A stretch of DNA of 64,000 nucleotides from Costus lasius (taxonomy: Eukaryota; Streptophyta; Magnoliopsida; Zingiberales; Costaceae). Positions 42,481 to 54,445 of the stretch are shown one piece after another; position 1 is the first letter of the stretch; every line of letters begins with the position of its first letter. The stretch is from positions 26,461,439-26,525,438 of the forward strand of contig CM050450.1 of NCBI GenBank assembly GCA_027563935.2, written 5' to 3'. The position numbers and the translations under genes were made by a program. The notes under the pieces are model-generated. The model saw only the letters and a list, made by a program, of their open reading frames with translations. It was not told the DNA's origin and searched no databases.

Positions 42481-42492
42481 TGGTATCAGAGG
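42481..42492 (+). promoter_or_regulatory. Primer-binding site of B2 (tRNA-Met)
   Basis: TGGTATCAGAGG, one base after the LTR; the last base departs from the usual C seen in A and B1. Confidence 0.9.
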
Positions 42493-44017
42493 GACTTGCA
42501 AGACTCGAACGATGTTTTATGCTTTTCTTCCATGCTCACATGCCATATCTCTATTTTCGTAAATAGCATGATGCATGGCAAACGATTTTTCTAAAAGTAG
42601 AAAAATTAGGGTTCCTTGTTTCTATCATCCTCTCAATCTCTTTTGGATTTTTGGACTATTTTTCTTGTTTGATTTAAAGATCAAAGGCGCACGTAATTTT
42701 GTCAAGTAGGACGGGCATTGTGTCTTCGGACTGGCCAAGTCTCTTGATCAGACAAAATTGCCAGCCGAAAGGATCTCTGAAATCATCATGAAAAATAAAT
42801 CGCAATAAACCAAAGGATTTGTGAGAAGAAGATGAGAAAAAGAAACTGGTTTTATGAAAAAGTAAAATTTCAGATTTTATGTTTTTCATGAGCAAGTAGA
42901 ATTGCATGAGTAAATACCTTGGTTGTGCATGATGTTGTGATCATTAGTCAAGCCCCCTTTGCATGCCTGCAATGTATCCTCGTGAGGCCTGCGTGCCGCT
43001 TTTTCTTTTTACTTTTGACTAAGAAGAAGATTAGGGTGGCGCATGTACTTGGAACTTAGCGCATGCATACCTTGGATGGTGATGCAACAAGCAAGAGGCG
43101 CAAACTTGCTTGATGGCGCAAGCATGCAAGGTGGCGCATGCAAGCTGGTGCTTGGTTGCTTGGTGGCGCAAGAAATCTTGGCCCCTTGCATGGTGGCGCA
43201 CCTTCCTTGGAGGAAGACCATGGCATTGGCCGAACCTATGGGGAACTTCGAAAGTATTCCTCTACGGTTTGAGAGCTAAACCATGAGAGAAGGACCTTGG
43301 AGCCAACCTTGAAGTTCAAGCTAGAGGTCGGCTAGGCTAGGTCTAGTTTTTGGGGCTTGAGTTCTAGGACAAGAGTTGAACCTATTTCATGGCATGGATT
43401 GGTTCAATGTCTTGTATAGGATATGATCACATCATCCTTTACTGCTTTTATTATTATCTGCAGAAGCATGCCTGAAATGTTTTACCGTTATGTTATCACT
43501 ATAGGATTGCATGCCTATAATGATAGACATAAGATAAAACTGAGATGATGAGACCTTAAACAAAACCCTCAATTAAAATATCAAGTCTGGTAGCCTTCTA
43601 ACGCGTAGCCCTCACTAAGCTATCGATCAGTGGTGTTGTGAATTGTTTCCCACCCTCGTGGGACACACCCACTTATCTTTAGAAAGTGCGTGGTGGCAAT
43701 GGTTTCCCCAGTCCAGTTTTAACCTGGGCGTGCCTTCGCAAGGAAACTCGTTGGCCCTGGGCATAACGGTTAGGAATGGACTTGACTAGAAGTTCACATG
43801 TGCTGGGCACATGATGAAAGTCTAGAGGCATCGTTGAGAGGTAAAGGTTTCATGTTGTATCCAGCCCTCACTGGACATGAAATGCCCAGACTGTCTCAAC
43901 AAGGGGAGTTGCTTGGAGCAACCGGCCGGCGCGCCCACCTTAGGAAACATGGGTTACTTTGTGCATCTCATTCCACCCTCGTGGGACGTGAAGCCTCATG
44001 TGAAATAAGGATCCCAT
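42493..44017 (+). other. Untranslated leader of B2
   Basis: About 1.5 kb without a credible frame. At 43036-43210 there are around ten GCGCA words, several as TGGCGCA. At 43649, 43860 and near 43975 it carries small stem-loops homologous in position to those of copia A. Confidence 0.7.
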
Positions 44018-44084
44018 CTCACTAGGAAGTCTTAAACTTCCCGATTGACTTTGTGGGTTGTCAATGCGAATTTAAAATAGTGAG
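44018..44084 (+). ncRNA. Three-way-junction leader RNA structure, B2
   Basis: Outer helix CTCACTA (44018-44024) with TAGTGAG (44078-44084), hairpin 1 GGAAGT-cttaa-ACTTCC (44025-44041), hairpin 2 ATTGAC (44044-44049) with GTCAAT (44060-44065). Outer bases equal those in copia A; both inner hairpins are re-coded but still perfectly paired. It ends 79 nt before the gag ATG. Confidence 0.7.
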
Positions 44085-44163
44085 AGCAGAAATCATTTAA
44101 AACAAGTCCAGTTTAAATGATTCGAAGTAGTACTAATCTGTTCTTCTTGGGTGTTGTAGAACA

Positions 44164-47100
44164 ATGGCTATGAACACTGGCGGATTATCACTGCGATCAC
44201 TCCTTGATAAGGATAAGTTAGTTGGAACTAACTTTATGGACTGGCATCGGAATTTGAGGATAGTCCTCAAGCTCGAGAAGAAGCTGTATGTCCTTGAACA
44301 GCCTCTTCCTGCACCTCCTCCGCCTAATGCCCGAACGGCAGACAGAGATGCTTATAGAAAGCATCAGGATGACTCTTTGGAGGTTGCATGTCTTATGCTA
44401 GCCAGTATGGCACCTGAATGCAGGTGCAATATGAGGAGCAGAACGCTTTTCAGATGATTACTCGTCTGAAACAGATGTTCGAGGCTCAGGCTAGAACTGA
44501 GAGATTTGACACAGCCAAAGCAGTCTTTCGGTGCAAGTTGTCTGAAGGTGCACCAGTGAGACCCCATGTTCTCAAACTCATTGGGAATGTGGATCATCTT
44601 AGGAGACTGGGACACACCATAGACAACGAGCTGGTTGTGGATCTTATTCTTCATTCCCTGCCCCCTAGCTTCAGTCCGTTTATCATTAACTTCAATATAA
44701 ACCGGATTGAGTGTACACGGGAGGAATTGATGAATATGCTCCAAACAGCCGAGCGAGAGATGGGTAAGACCAAACCCAATTCTGTTCTTTTGGTCCCTGC
44801 GACCAAGAAGATAAAGAAGAAGGGTAAGGCACGTGCTAAGAGCAGTGCCAGAGGTCCTACCAAAGCACTGAAGAAAAAGGCGAAGAAGTCAAAGGAACAA
44901 AGGTGTTTTCACTGTGGCGAGCAGGGCCACTGGAGAAGGGACTGCAAGCAGCTTCAGAATGAGGAGAAGAAAGGCTTGGCCTTAACTTCTAGCTCAGGTA
45001 TCTATGTTACAGAAGTCAACCTTTCTACTTCTATGTCATGGGTATTGGATACCGCATGTGGAGCTCATATTTGTACAAATATGCAGGGGCTCAAGAAAAG
45101 TAGATCGGTGCGGCTTGGAGAGATTGACCTACGCGTTGGAAATGGGGCACAGGTTGCTGCTGTTGCTGTAGGAGTTTTAACTCTCTCCTTGCCTTCTGGA
45201 CTTTAATTAGAACTAGACAATTGCTTTTGTGTACCTTCGCTAACAAAGAACATTGTATCCATTCCTTGCTTGGCAAGGAAAGGATTTAAATTTGAAATAA
45301 ATAAGAACTCCTGTTCTTTTTCATTTGCAAATATGTTCTATGGGAAGGGTACTTTATGCAATGGTCTGTATATCTTGGATATGGAAAGTTCTGTTTGTAA
45401 CATAAGCAATAAAAGGACCAAACTGAGTGGTTCAGTTGGTGCTTTCCTATGGCACTGTCGATTAGCCCATATAAACAAGAATCGCATCCAACAACTCCAT
45501 GCAAATGGATTATTAGATTCAAGTTCCTTGGAGGAATTTGATACTTGTGAACCTTGTTTATTAGGGAAAATGACAAAGGCGCCCTTCACCAAGATTGGTG
45601 AGAGGGCAGAAGGTTTATTGGATCTCATACATACTGATGTATGTGGGCACTTCAATAAACAAGCCAGAGGAGGGTACAACTACTTCATTACCTTCACTGA
45701 TGACTTCAGTAGGTATGGTTATGTCTACTTAATGAGACATAAATCAGAATCCTTTGAGAAATTCAAGGAGTTCAAGAATGAAGTAGAGAACCAGCTTGGA
45801 AGATCCATTAAAGCTCTTCGATCAGATCGAGGTGGAGAATACCTGAGTGGTGAGTTCTTTGACTATCTAAGAGAGTGTGGGATCATATCCCAACTCACTC
45901 CTCCTAGAACACCTCAATGGAATGGTGTGTCTGAAAGGAGAAATCGAACTTTATTGGATATGGTTCGATCCATGATGAGTCATGCAACTCTACCTTCATC
46001 ATTCTGGGGACATGCACTAGAAACAGCTTCTCTGATACTGAATAATGTTCCATCTAAGAGTGTCTCCAAAATACCATACGAGGTGTGGAGTGGGAGACAC
46101 CCTAATCTCACGTTTATCAGGATCTGGGGATGTGAGGCTTATGTCAAACGTCAGGATTCTAGCAAGCTAGAACCTAGATCTGATAAGTGTGTGTTTGTGG
46201 GGTATCCTAAGGAAACTAAAGGATACTACTTCTATGTCCCAACCGAGAACAAAGTTTTTGTTGCTCGGGGTGCTGTCTTTCTAGAGAAAGAATTTCTCAT
46301 GAAAGAAGTTAGTGGGAGGAAGTTTGACTTGGATGAGGTCCAAGTGCAAGCACAAGACAAAGAGATGGAATCTGAGCCACCTGCACCGGTTGCTAGGCAA
46401 CCTGAGGCTCAGACACAGGTTCCGCGTAGGTCTGGGAGAATTCGTCGTGCACCTGAAAGGTATGGGTCGCTACCGACCCAATACGATGGGATCTTCATCA
46501 TTGAGGATGAACCTAGAACCTATGATGAGGCGGTCAGTGGACCGGACTCCGAGAGATGGCTTGACGCCATGCGATCCGAGATGGATTCCATGTCGGCTAA
46601 CCAAGTCTGGGATTTGGTTGAGCTGCCTGATGGGGTAAAACCCATAGGGTGTAAATGGGTCTTCAAGAAGAAGACAGACATGGATGGCAAAATAGTTACC
46701 TATAAGGGTAGACTAGTGGCTAAAGGATTTAAACAAGTCCACGGGGTGGACTATGATGAAACCTTCTCGCCGGTTGCCATGATTAAATTCATTCGGATTC
46801 TGCTTGCTATAGCTGCATATCATGACTATGAGATATGGCAGATGGATGTGAAGACAGCGTTCCTTAACGGGAAGCTGACTGAGGATGTGTATATGTCACA
46901 ACCTGATGGCTTCATCCATCCTGCAGAGGCTAATAAGGTCTGCAAGCTAAAGAGGTCCATTTATGGATTAAAGCAAGCATCTCGAAGTTGGAATCTTCGA
47001 TTTGATGAGGCCGTGAGAGATTATGGCTTTATCAAAAGCGAAGATGACGCCTGTGTATACAGAAAATTCAGTGGGAGCTTGGTGATTTTTCTGGTCTTGT

Positions 47101-48080
47101 ATGTTGATGACATACTGCTCATCGGAAACGACATCCCTAGTCTTCAAGCTGTGAAGACATGGTTGGGGAAGTGTTTCGAGATGAAAGACTTAGGGGAGGC
47201 CGCCTATATTCTGGGCGTGAGGATCTACCGGGATAGATCCAAGAGGCTTCTGGCCCTTAGTCAAAGTACTTACATTGATAAGGTACTGGAGAGGTTCTAC
47301 ATGGAGCAATCCAAGAAAGGATACCTTCCAGTGCGACATGGCCTTACTCTCTCAAAGAGCCAGTGTCCTACAACACAGGCTGAGAGGGATGACATGAGTC
47401 GAATTCCTTATGCTTCGGTAGTAGGATCGATCATGTATGCAATGTTATGTACTAGACCAGATGTAGCATATGCTGTAAGCATAACCAGCCGATACCAATC
47501 CAATCCAGGTCTACAGCGCTGGGTGGCTGTAAAGAACATCCTAAAGTATCTGAGAAGAACTAAGGATTTGTTCTTGGTCTATGGGGGACAGGAAGAGCTC
47601 AGTATGCAGGGTTATACTGACGCATCGTTCCAGTCTGACCCTGACGACTTTAGATCGCAGGCCGGCTATGTGTTCAAGATAAATGGAGGCGCTATATGTT
47701 GGAAGAGCTTCAAGCAATCCACCATAGCAGATTCTACAACCGAAGCTGAGTATGTGGCTGCTTCTGAGGCAGCCAAGGAAGCTGTTTGGATAAGGAAGTT
47801 CTTATGTGATCTTCAAGTGGTACCTAGTGCAATGGATCCCATTGAACTCTACTGTGACAACAATGGAGCAATTGCACAAGCCAAGGAACCACGGTCTCAT
47901 CAAAGATCCAAACACATACTCAGAAGATTTCACCTGATCAGAGAGATCATTGACATAGGTGATGTCAAGATTAGCATAGTAGACACAGAGAACAATCTGG
48001 CAGACCCATTGACCAAGGCTTTGGCGCAGCAGAAGCATGATGGTCACGCAAGTGGGAGATTGTTGGTGTATATGCCCTAG
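44164..48080 (+). pseudogene. Gag-Pol of B2, disrupted
   Basis: Starts ATG 44164. One base is missing relative to B1 at about 44418, shifting frame inside Gag. The frame continues 44418-45206 with a CCHC knuckle (CFHCGEQGHWRRDC) and protease DTAC motif. A TAA at 45204-45206 replaces the CAA of B1. The rest, 45270-48080, is open for 936 codons and retains the integrase zinc and DD35E parts, YVDDILL in RT and RNase H. A deletion of about 45 bp after GGTCACGC removes the natural C-terminus, so the frame runs into the LTR and stops at 48080. A few changes at conserved sites (GHFNKQ for GPFNKQ, TPPRTPQ for TPPGTPQ) also distinguish it from B1. Confidence 0.9.
48050..48060 (+). promoter_or_regulatory. 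Polypurine tract of B2
   Basis: AAGTGGGAGAT directly before the 3' LTR; the deletion in the pol end stops just short of it. Confidence 0.9.
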
Positions 48081-49982
48081 GACCTAGTTTTGGTCAACTT
48101 ATGTACTACTTGACATTGATATTTATATATCATTCTAGCATTGTCGTTATCATTGTTTGACTACACCTGCGATTGTGTACTTACATGATAATGTCCCTGG
48201 AGACAGATTGGATCTGTGCTCAAATGATTGTCCCCAGTCGATGTACCTGAGTGGATATGGGACAGCTCTGGTACTTGAGAGACTGGTATGTGGGCTGGTT
48301 AGGCACGCGGTGCTAACGCAGACACATGGGTATATCATTGGAGGATATACTGGATAGACCCGCTATGAGGCTATGACTTGGTGTCATGAGTTATCCTCAT
48401 AAGTGACAGGAGATGCATTGATCCCTTGACTTGAGGTCATTGATCATTCTATATGGTTAGGGACTTGCTTTGATACAACCTAACACCTTGCCGTAGCTGG
48501 GAGGTCATAACGGTTGTTATTGAGCATGTCACGACCCATATGACAAGATCAATGGACAGACATAGGATTTGCCCCTTCCCTAGGGAAGTATGATATCCAT
48601 GGAGCTCCTTTATGGTTCTATGACTGAGAGTGTATGGCCATACCCAGGTGAGAACCTGTTTTAGTCATAGCCATGTGATTGGATGAAAACAAGTGGTGAC
48701 ACACTTGTCCAATCGGATATCAGTATGGTAAAGAGACTGTAATGCATCTGTACCTAGTTGCGATGATGGGGATGTCGATGTCGATATCCATTCCAACGAC
48801 CTGGGTGGCAGCGATGCACTGCTAGGTGCCACTCACTGCTTGTGATGACCTCTGGTCAGCACTGCCTGCGTCAGAGGAACCTACAGGGTCGCACACCTTG
48901 ATACTTGAGTTCTCGTATTGATCGGGAAGCCTTATGATCGAGTTATTGGATAACTCGGATCTAATTGGGAGATTTCATCAGCGCCAATGGGCCTGATGAG
49001 ATGGAAGAATGTTATTGGAGCCAAACTTCATTTTTGGCAGGTTGACCCGTATTTGACCATGGTTGGTCAAATATGGATTAGGGTTGCATTGGATTGGATC
49101 CAAGTGCTTAATCAACCCATGTAATGAAGTTTGGGCTAGCTCATTATCCAATGAGGCCCAATGACAAGTTCTCATGAAGAGATGAGAGGCTAAAAGGGTA
49201 TAATGGGGAGAAACATGAACCATTAAGCGCCTAGGGGCATAATGGGGTCATGTTGGCGCCTTTGCTTCATTATGGAAGTAAATGGCGCCTCCCCCTCTCT
49301 TGCTAGGATGGAATGAATGCCTTTATGGCATGGCTTGAGGCGCAAGGCAAGGCCTTGGCGCACAAGGAAAGGCGTGGGAACAAAAGGAAAGGTTGAATGA
49401 GAATTATGGAAATGTCTTGGAGACTTTCCTTGTCTCAAACCTCCTCATCCTAGCCCTACACTTGTCATGATCCTAGCCATTACCCTAACCGCCTCTTGCC
49501 CTACTTGTGAGTAATCAATCCTTGAAGGCGTGAACACTGGAGAGGGGCGAGTGCTTGGAGCAAGGGCGCATCTTCCATAACCGCAAGCCTCTTCCTTTCC
49601 TCTTGGCGCAAAGAGATCTAGGGCTTGGCGGCTTGGGTAGTTTTCCCTCTTCACTTGGCGCATCTTCTCTCTAGGTGGCGCAAGAGAAATAAAACATCTT
49701 CCTAAGGCTTGGATCTTCTTCCCGAGGCTAGCACCGGGCGTGGAAGAAGAGAACTCAAGAGATCCGTGTGTGCGAGACTGCAGAGGGCGCACACTTGGAC
49801 GCCTACATCGGCATCGCTCCATATTGCTCCTAAGGTACTTACTAACTCATCGTGTCGACCCCCTTGCTTGCGATCTTCACTGGGTTTTTGGGACCGGCCT
49901 GTTTCGGGGACATTCTTCCGCTGCGAAAAATGTATGTCTATAACTCTGAAAAATTGTAAAATGTCCCCGGGGTTTCCCAACA
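48061..49982 (+). repeat. 3' LTR of B2, lacking the TATA region
   Basis: 1922 bp; homologous to the 5' LTR but GCCCTA is followed directly by CTTGTGAG. The 24 bp containing most of TATAAATG and GACCCTAGTCGCC is gone. Followed by the CCAAT duplication. Confidence 0.95.
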
Positions 49983-49987
49983 CCAAT

Positions 49988-50864
49988 GAGGCCCAATAAC
50001 AAGTTCTCATGGAGAGATGAGAGGCTAAAAGGGTATAATGGGGAGAAACATGAACCATTAAGCGCCTAGGGGCATAATGGGGTCATGTTGGCGCCTTTGC
50101 TTCATTATGGAAGTAAAGGGCGCCTCCCCTCTCTTCCTTGGATGGAATGCATGCCTCTATGGCATTGCTTGGGGTGCAAGGCAAGGCCTTGGCGCACAAG
50201 GAAAGGCGTGGGGCACAAAAGGAATAGTTGAATGAGAATTATGGAAATGTCTTGGAGACTTTCCTTGTCTCAAACCTCCTCATCCTAGCCCTACACTTGT
50301 CATGATCCTAGCCCTTACCCTAACCGCCTCTTGCCCTATAAATGTGACCCTAGTCGCCCCTCTAATTAGTTGTTCTTCCTTGAAGGCGTGAACACATCAA
50401 GAGGGCGAGAATAAGGGGCATTGGCGCAACCATCCTCTTCCATCAAACCCTAGCCGCAAGCTTCTTCCCTTCTTCCTCCCTTGGCGCAAGAGAAGTAAAG
50501 GCTTGGCGGCATTCTCCCTTCTCCTCTCCTCTTCATCAATTGGCACTTTTACCTTGGAGGTGGCGCAAGCATTCAAGAAGAGAATTAAGGCTTGGATCTT
50601 CTTCCCGAGGCTAGCACCGGGCGTGGAAGAAGAGAACTCAAGAGATCCGTGTGTGTGAGACTGCAGAGGGCGCACACTTGGGCGCCTGCATCGGCATCGC
50701 TCTACATTGCTCTTAAGGTATTTCCTAACTCATCGTGTCGACTCCCTTGCTTGCGATCTTCACTGGGTTTTTGGGACCGGCCTGTTTCGGGGACATTCTT
50801 CCGCTGCGAAAAATGTATGTCTATAACTCTGAAAATTGTAAAATGTCCCCGGGGTTTCCCAACA
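49988..50864 (+). repeat. B1 5' LTR, part right of B2
   Basis: Resumes GAGGCCCAATAAC and ends GGGGTTTCCCAACA at 50864. Includes the B1 TATA box. Confidence 0.9.
50337..50342 (+). promoter_or_regulatory. Probable TATA box of the B1 5' LTR
   Basis: CCCTATAAATG, same place and context as in B2. Confidence 0.6.
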
Positions 50865-50865
50865 G

Positions 50866-50877
50866 TGGTATCAGAGC
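50866..50877 (+). promoter_or_regulatory. Primer-binding site of B1 (tRNA-Met)
   Basis: TGGTATCAGAGC one base after the LTR. Confidence 0.9.
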
Positions 50878-51405
50878 GACTTGCAAGACTCGAACGATGT
50901 TTTATGCTTTTCTTTCATGCTCACATGTCATATCTCTATTTTCGTAAATAGCATGATGCATGGCAAACAATTTTTCTAAGTAGGAAAAATTGAGGTTTCT
51001 TGTTTCTATCATCCTCTCAATCTCTTTTGGAATTTTTGGACTATTTTTCTTGTTTGATTTAAAGATCAAAGGCGCACATAATTTTGTCAAGTAGGACGGG
51101 CATTGTGTCTTTGGACTGGCCAAGTCTCTTGATCTGACTAGTTTTATGAAATCATCATGAAAAATAAATCGCAATAAACCAAAAGATTTGTGAGAAGAAG
51201 ATGAGAAAAAGAGACTAGTTTTATGAAAAAGTAAAATTTCAAATTATGTTTTTCATGAGCATGTAGAATTGCATGAGTAAATACCTTGATTGTGCATGAT
51301 GTTGTGATCATTAGTCAAGCCCCCCTTTGCATGCCTGCGATGTATCCTCGTGAGGCCTGCGTGCCGCTTTTCTTTTTGCTTTTGACTAAGAAGAAGATTA
51401 GGGTG
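50878..51405 (+). other. B1 leader, part left of gypsy C
   Basis: Parallel to 42493-43036 of B2, with a deletion near 51140. Ends AGATTAGGGTG, where gypsy C begins; in B2 this point continues GGCGCATGTACTTGG. Confidence 0.85.
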
Positions 51406-51823
51406 TGATGGAGGGCCAAACACAGCTCTTAGAAGATCCACTAGGGCTCGGAGGAAGCCCATCAGGTATGGCTTCACTTAGAGTCCACTTTCCTTTTTAG
51501 TACTTTCCTTATTTGCATTGCATGGCATGATAGGTTAGTTCCACCCCAAAGTCTATCATGTAGTTTATTTTTATAAATGTTGTTGGTAGGTTGTGCATTG
51601 TAAAATCATGGTAGGTTAGTGCATGTAGTTTGGATACATTAATATTCAGCTCAAGGGATACAAATCAGCTAGCTCACCACACTCCAAGAAGTTAGCTCCC
51701 ATTTTGGAAGGTTCACTTCAAAGTAGTTCAAAGAGAGACTTCCAACTCAACTCAACATCAAGCTCCACTTCAATCATTCCCTACCAATTGAAGAGAGGTC
51801 ACCTCATGAAATCAATTGCGCCT

Positions 51824-51932
51824 CATCTAGATCCACAATTCAAGGAGGCGCCATCTAGATCCACCAATCAAGGAGGCGCCCATCTAGATCCACAATTAGA
51901 GGAGTTGCACCATCAAGATCCACAATTAGGGG
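51824..51932. repeat. 28-30-bp tandem repeat in gypsy C LTR, four copies
   Basis: CATCTAGATCCA units start at 51824, 51852, 51881 and (as CATCAAGATCCA) 51911, alternating with AAGGAGGCGCC. Also present in the truncated 3' LTR at about 58192-58300. Confidence 0.85.
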
Positions 51933-52194
51933 AAGGCTTCTTTCCTTCTCCTCATTGCCGCCCAAGACAACAAGGAAGGTTTTCAAAATTCAAACTCCAT
52001 CTCATATGCGCCAACATCTTCCAAGGAAGATAGCAATTTCGAATTCAAGACTTGCCAATTCAGCCATCCAAAGAAGGCAACAAGAATCAGCCCACTTAAT
52101 GCCTTCTTCATTTTCGAATTGTCTCCAAGAATGTAAGGGGCGCAAGGGGCCAATGACCACCTTGCCCTCACCTTATCCTCATCCCTAGGCTGCC

Positions 52195-52200
52195 TATAAA
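52195..52200 (+). promoter_or_regulatory. Probable TATA box of gypsy C LTR
   Basis: GCCTATAAATG, about 850 bp before the LTR end; followed by repeated GTGCTTGTGTC words. It is absent from the truncated 3' LTR. Confidence 0.55.
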
Positions 52201-53052
52201 TGTATCCCATCGCATCATGTGCATAGCATGGTTGAAATATATTGTTGACTAGTTTCCTAGCCAAAGAAAGGGTGCTTGTGTCACCTTGGGTGCTTGTGTC
52301 GCCCACCTCTTCTCCTTTGGGTGCTTGTGTCGCCCAAGTCTCTCCATCTTCCCCTTCTCCCCTCAAGAGCCGAGCCTCCCCTCCTCTTCTCCTCGCCCTC
52401 CATTCATCAAAGCAAGGCCGAGAGCATCCCCATCTTCAAGGCCATAACATCAAAGAGGACAAGAGCTTGAGTTGGCGCAAAGAACATGGATGCATCCTTG
52501 GTCTCCCTCAAGGCGACTCTCTAAGTTAAGTGCTCCATCTTCTTGTGTCTTTTCTTTTCACCTCTTAAGAACATCTTACTACACATTTCTTGGACTTGTA
52601 GGATTTGGCGCAAGGAAGTTGGCGCATCCCACTCTCTTGATCTCCCCTTTTAGATAGTCCCTTGTTTTGTTAGCAAGAGAACTTGGAGGATTAGCCTCCC
52701 TCTTGACTTTAAGTATTGTTATATTTTAATTCTGCTTTATAACTCACCCACGCCTGTGTGGGGTTGCTGAATGCCCTGTGTGTAACCTGCACCTTCCATC
52801 AGAGTAGGACCGGTGAAGAACGGGAAGGACGGTCCTTCTATTCTCAAGGGCCGCACTGTGAGTCTTCTTTAAAATTATTGTCATTTCTTTCTTGCAAGTA
52901 GTTAACTTTCGGGTTTTCTATTTAAAAATACAAAAACACTATTTTTCAACCTCGTTAGTTAAATCGGTTTTCTCTAGTTTATGATACTACAAAAAAAACT
53001 ACTTTTCGAAAATCGTTGTTTGCATGTTTGTGACTTACCCCTACATCATCTT

Positions 53053-53064
53053 TGGTATCAGAGC
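53053..53064 (+). promoter_or_regulatory. Primer-binding site of gypsy C (tRNA-Met)
   Basis: TGGTATCAGAGC four bases after the LTR. Confidence 0.9.
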
Positions 53065-53228
53065 TTAGGCTCCTAGATTAGAGTTTTAAGCCTTCAAAAC
53101 TTAATTTTCTAACTTCTAGGCGATTTTTGGAACTAGGTTGTTTGAGACAAAAGGACTTTCATAATTGGCTATTATATTCTATCTAGTAGCCCTATATTTT
53201 TCTATAAATCCTTTTTCAAAAACCAACC

Positions 53229-54359
53229 ATGCAGACCCGATCTAAGGCTCAAAGCTCCCAACCCATGACCTTGGAAACTTTAGCTGAGATGATTGCATCT
53301 TTAACTCAAAGGTTGGACAATGTAGACACCAACATAAATCAACTCCACGATAAGGTGCAAGAAATAGAAGAGTCTCATAGGAGTAGATCTCCTAGCCGCC
53401 CTCCTAGTGAACACCACTCTAGAGATCCTTTAGAGCCTATGCAAAGGCAACAAACCCCAAGGAACAATCCTAGAAACAATCCTCAAAACTTTGATTGGGA
53501 AGGACACCCTGTCCAAAACAATCACAACCCTCGACCTAGAGATGACTACGCTCATGTTGTGAAGCTTAACCCGCCCACTTTTAATGGATCCCTTGATCCC
53601 AGAAAATACTTAGACTGCGCAACCAAACTCGAGCAATACTTCGAATGGAGTATGATGCCCGAGCACTCTAAGGTTAGGTTTACCAAATGCCTTCTTGAAG
53701 GTTCTGCTAGACTCTATTGGAGCAATGTAGAAAGAAGCCTATAGAGGTCTAGACAACCCCCCATTACAAGATGGGAAGAGATGAACACTAGGCTGAGAGA
53801 AAAGTATGTTCCTTTAAACTATCACAGTAAGCTTCTCGACCAAACTAGTGGCCTTACCCAAGGAGACTCAACTGTAGAAGAGTACATGGTAGAGTTTGAT
53901 GAACTTTTGTTAAGAAGTGAAATGGATGAAACCCCAATGTTTACCCTGAGTAGGTTCAAAAATGGTCTTAAGCCAGAGATTAAGAACGGACTTGCCTATT
54001 ACCAAATAGACACCATAGAGGAAGCTTACCAAAGAGCCCTTGAGGTACAACAAAAACTTAAGATTAGGAAGGAAACTATGACCTCAAAGTCAACTTATAG
54101 ACCCTCTCCTAGCAGTTCACACCCCAACTCTTCAACCCCTAAACCCAAGCCAATCCAAACTTCGGTTGTCTGCCATAACTGTAAACAACCAGGTCACCTT
54201 ATAAGGAACTGTCCTAAAAAGATAATGGTTATGACTGAGGAACATGTAGACCCAGAAGCTGAACCTGAAGAAACCTTAGAACAAGATCCTAACTGCTGTA
54301 ATGTTGAGGTAAATGACTGTGATAGTGAAGAGGATTTTTCCTCAACACTCTGGGAGTAG
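53229..54359 (+). pseudogene. Gag of gypsy C with one internal stop
   Basis: ATG 53229 (MQTRSKAQSS). An N-terminal coiled coil (LAEMIASLTQRLDNVDTNINQL), an arginine/serine-rich linker, and the retrotransposon Gag core (FNGSLDPRKYLDCATKLEQYF) come first. TAG follows at 53742-53744. The same frame continues RSRQPPITRWEEM... to a CCHC knuckle CHNCKQPGHLIRNC near 54170 and an acidic tail, ending at 54359. The TAG could derive from CAG by one C-to-T change. A one-base shift near 54350 separates it from the protease frame; related chromoviruses usually have one continuous frame. Confidence 0.85.
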
Positions 54360-54445
54360 TCAGGTGCACCCTGATCAACCCCACCCCTACTGAAGACTGG
54401 CGTAGAACCAGCATCTTCCACACTTACTCAAAATGCCATGGTCAC

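Larger units (their letters stand above)
40534..49982 (+). mobile_element. Ty1-copia element B2, nested in the B1 5' LTR
   Basis: A 9.4-kb element: LTRs 40534-42479 and 48061-49982, primer site, leader, gag-pol pseudogene and purine tract, flanked by CCAAT (40529-40533, 49983-49987). Same family as its host B1. LTRs differ by roughly 1.2 percent plus a 24-bp deletion in the 3' LTR, so it is younger than B1. Damage: one frameshift and one stop in gag-pol and a deletion at the pol end. Confidence 0.95.
51406..53048 (+). repeat. 5' LTR of gypsy C
   Basis: Starts TGATGGAGGGCC and ends CCCCTACATCA, four bases before the primer site: 1643 bp. The first 76 bp are the same sequence that encodes the polyprotein C-terminus at the other end. 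The 109-codon frame at 51704-52033 is an accident of the tandem repeat below. Confidence 0.85.

Noticed and set aside
51704..52033. 109-codon frame in the gypsy C LTR, repeated at 58072-58476
   Set aside because: Encoded by the 28-30-bp tandem repeat, and its second copy exists only because the LTR is duplicated.
53742..53744. Programmed stop-codon readthrough in gypsy C gag
   Set aside because: Related chromoviruses have an open frame here, the element has two more frame breaks, and the stop fits a single C-to-T change. Decay is simpler.
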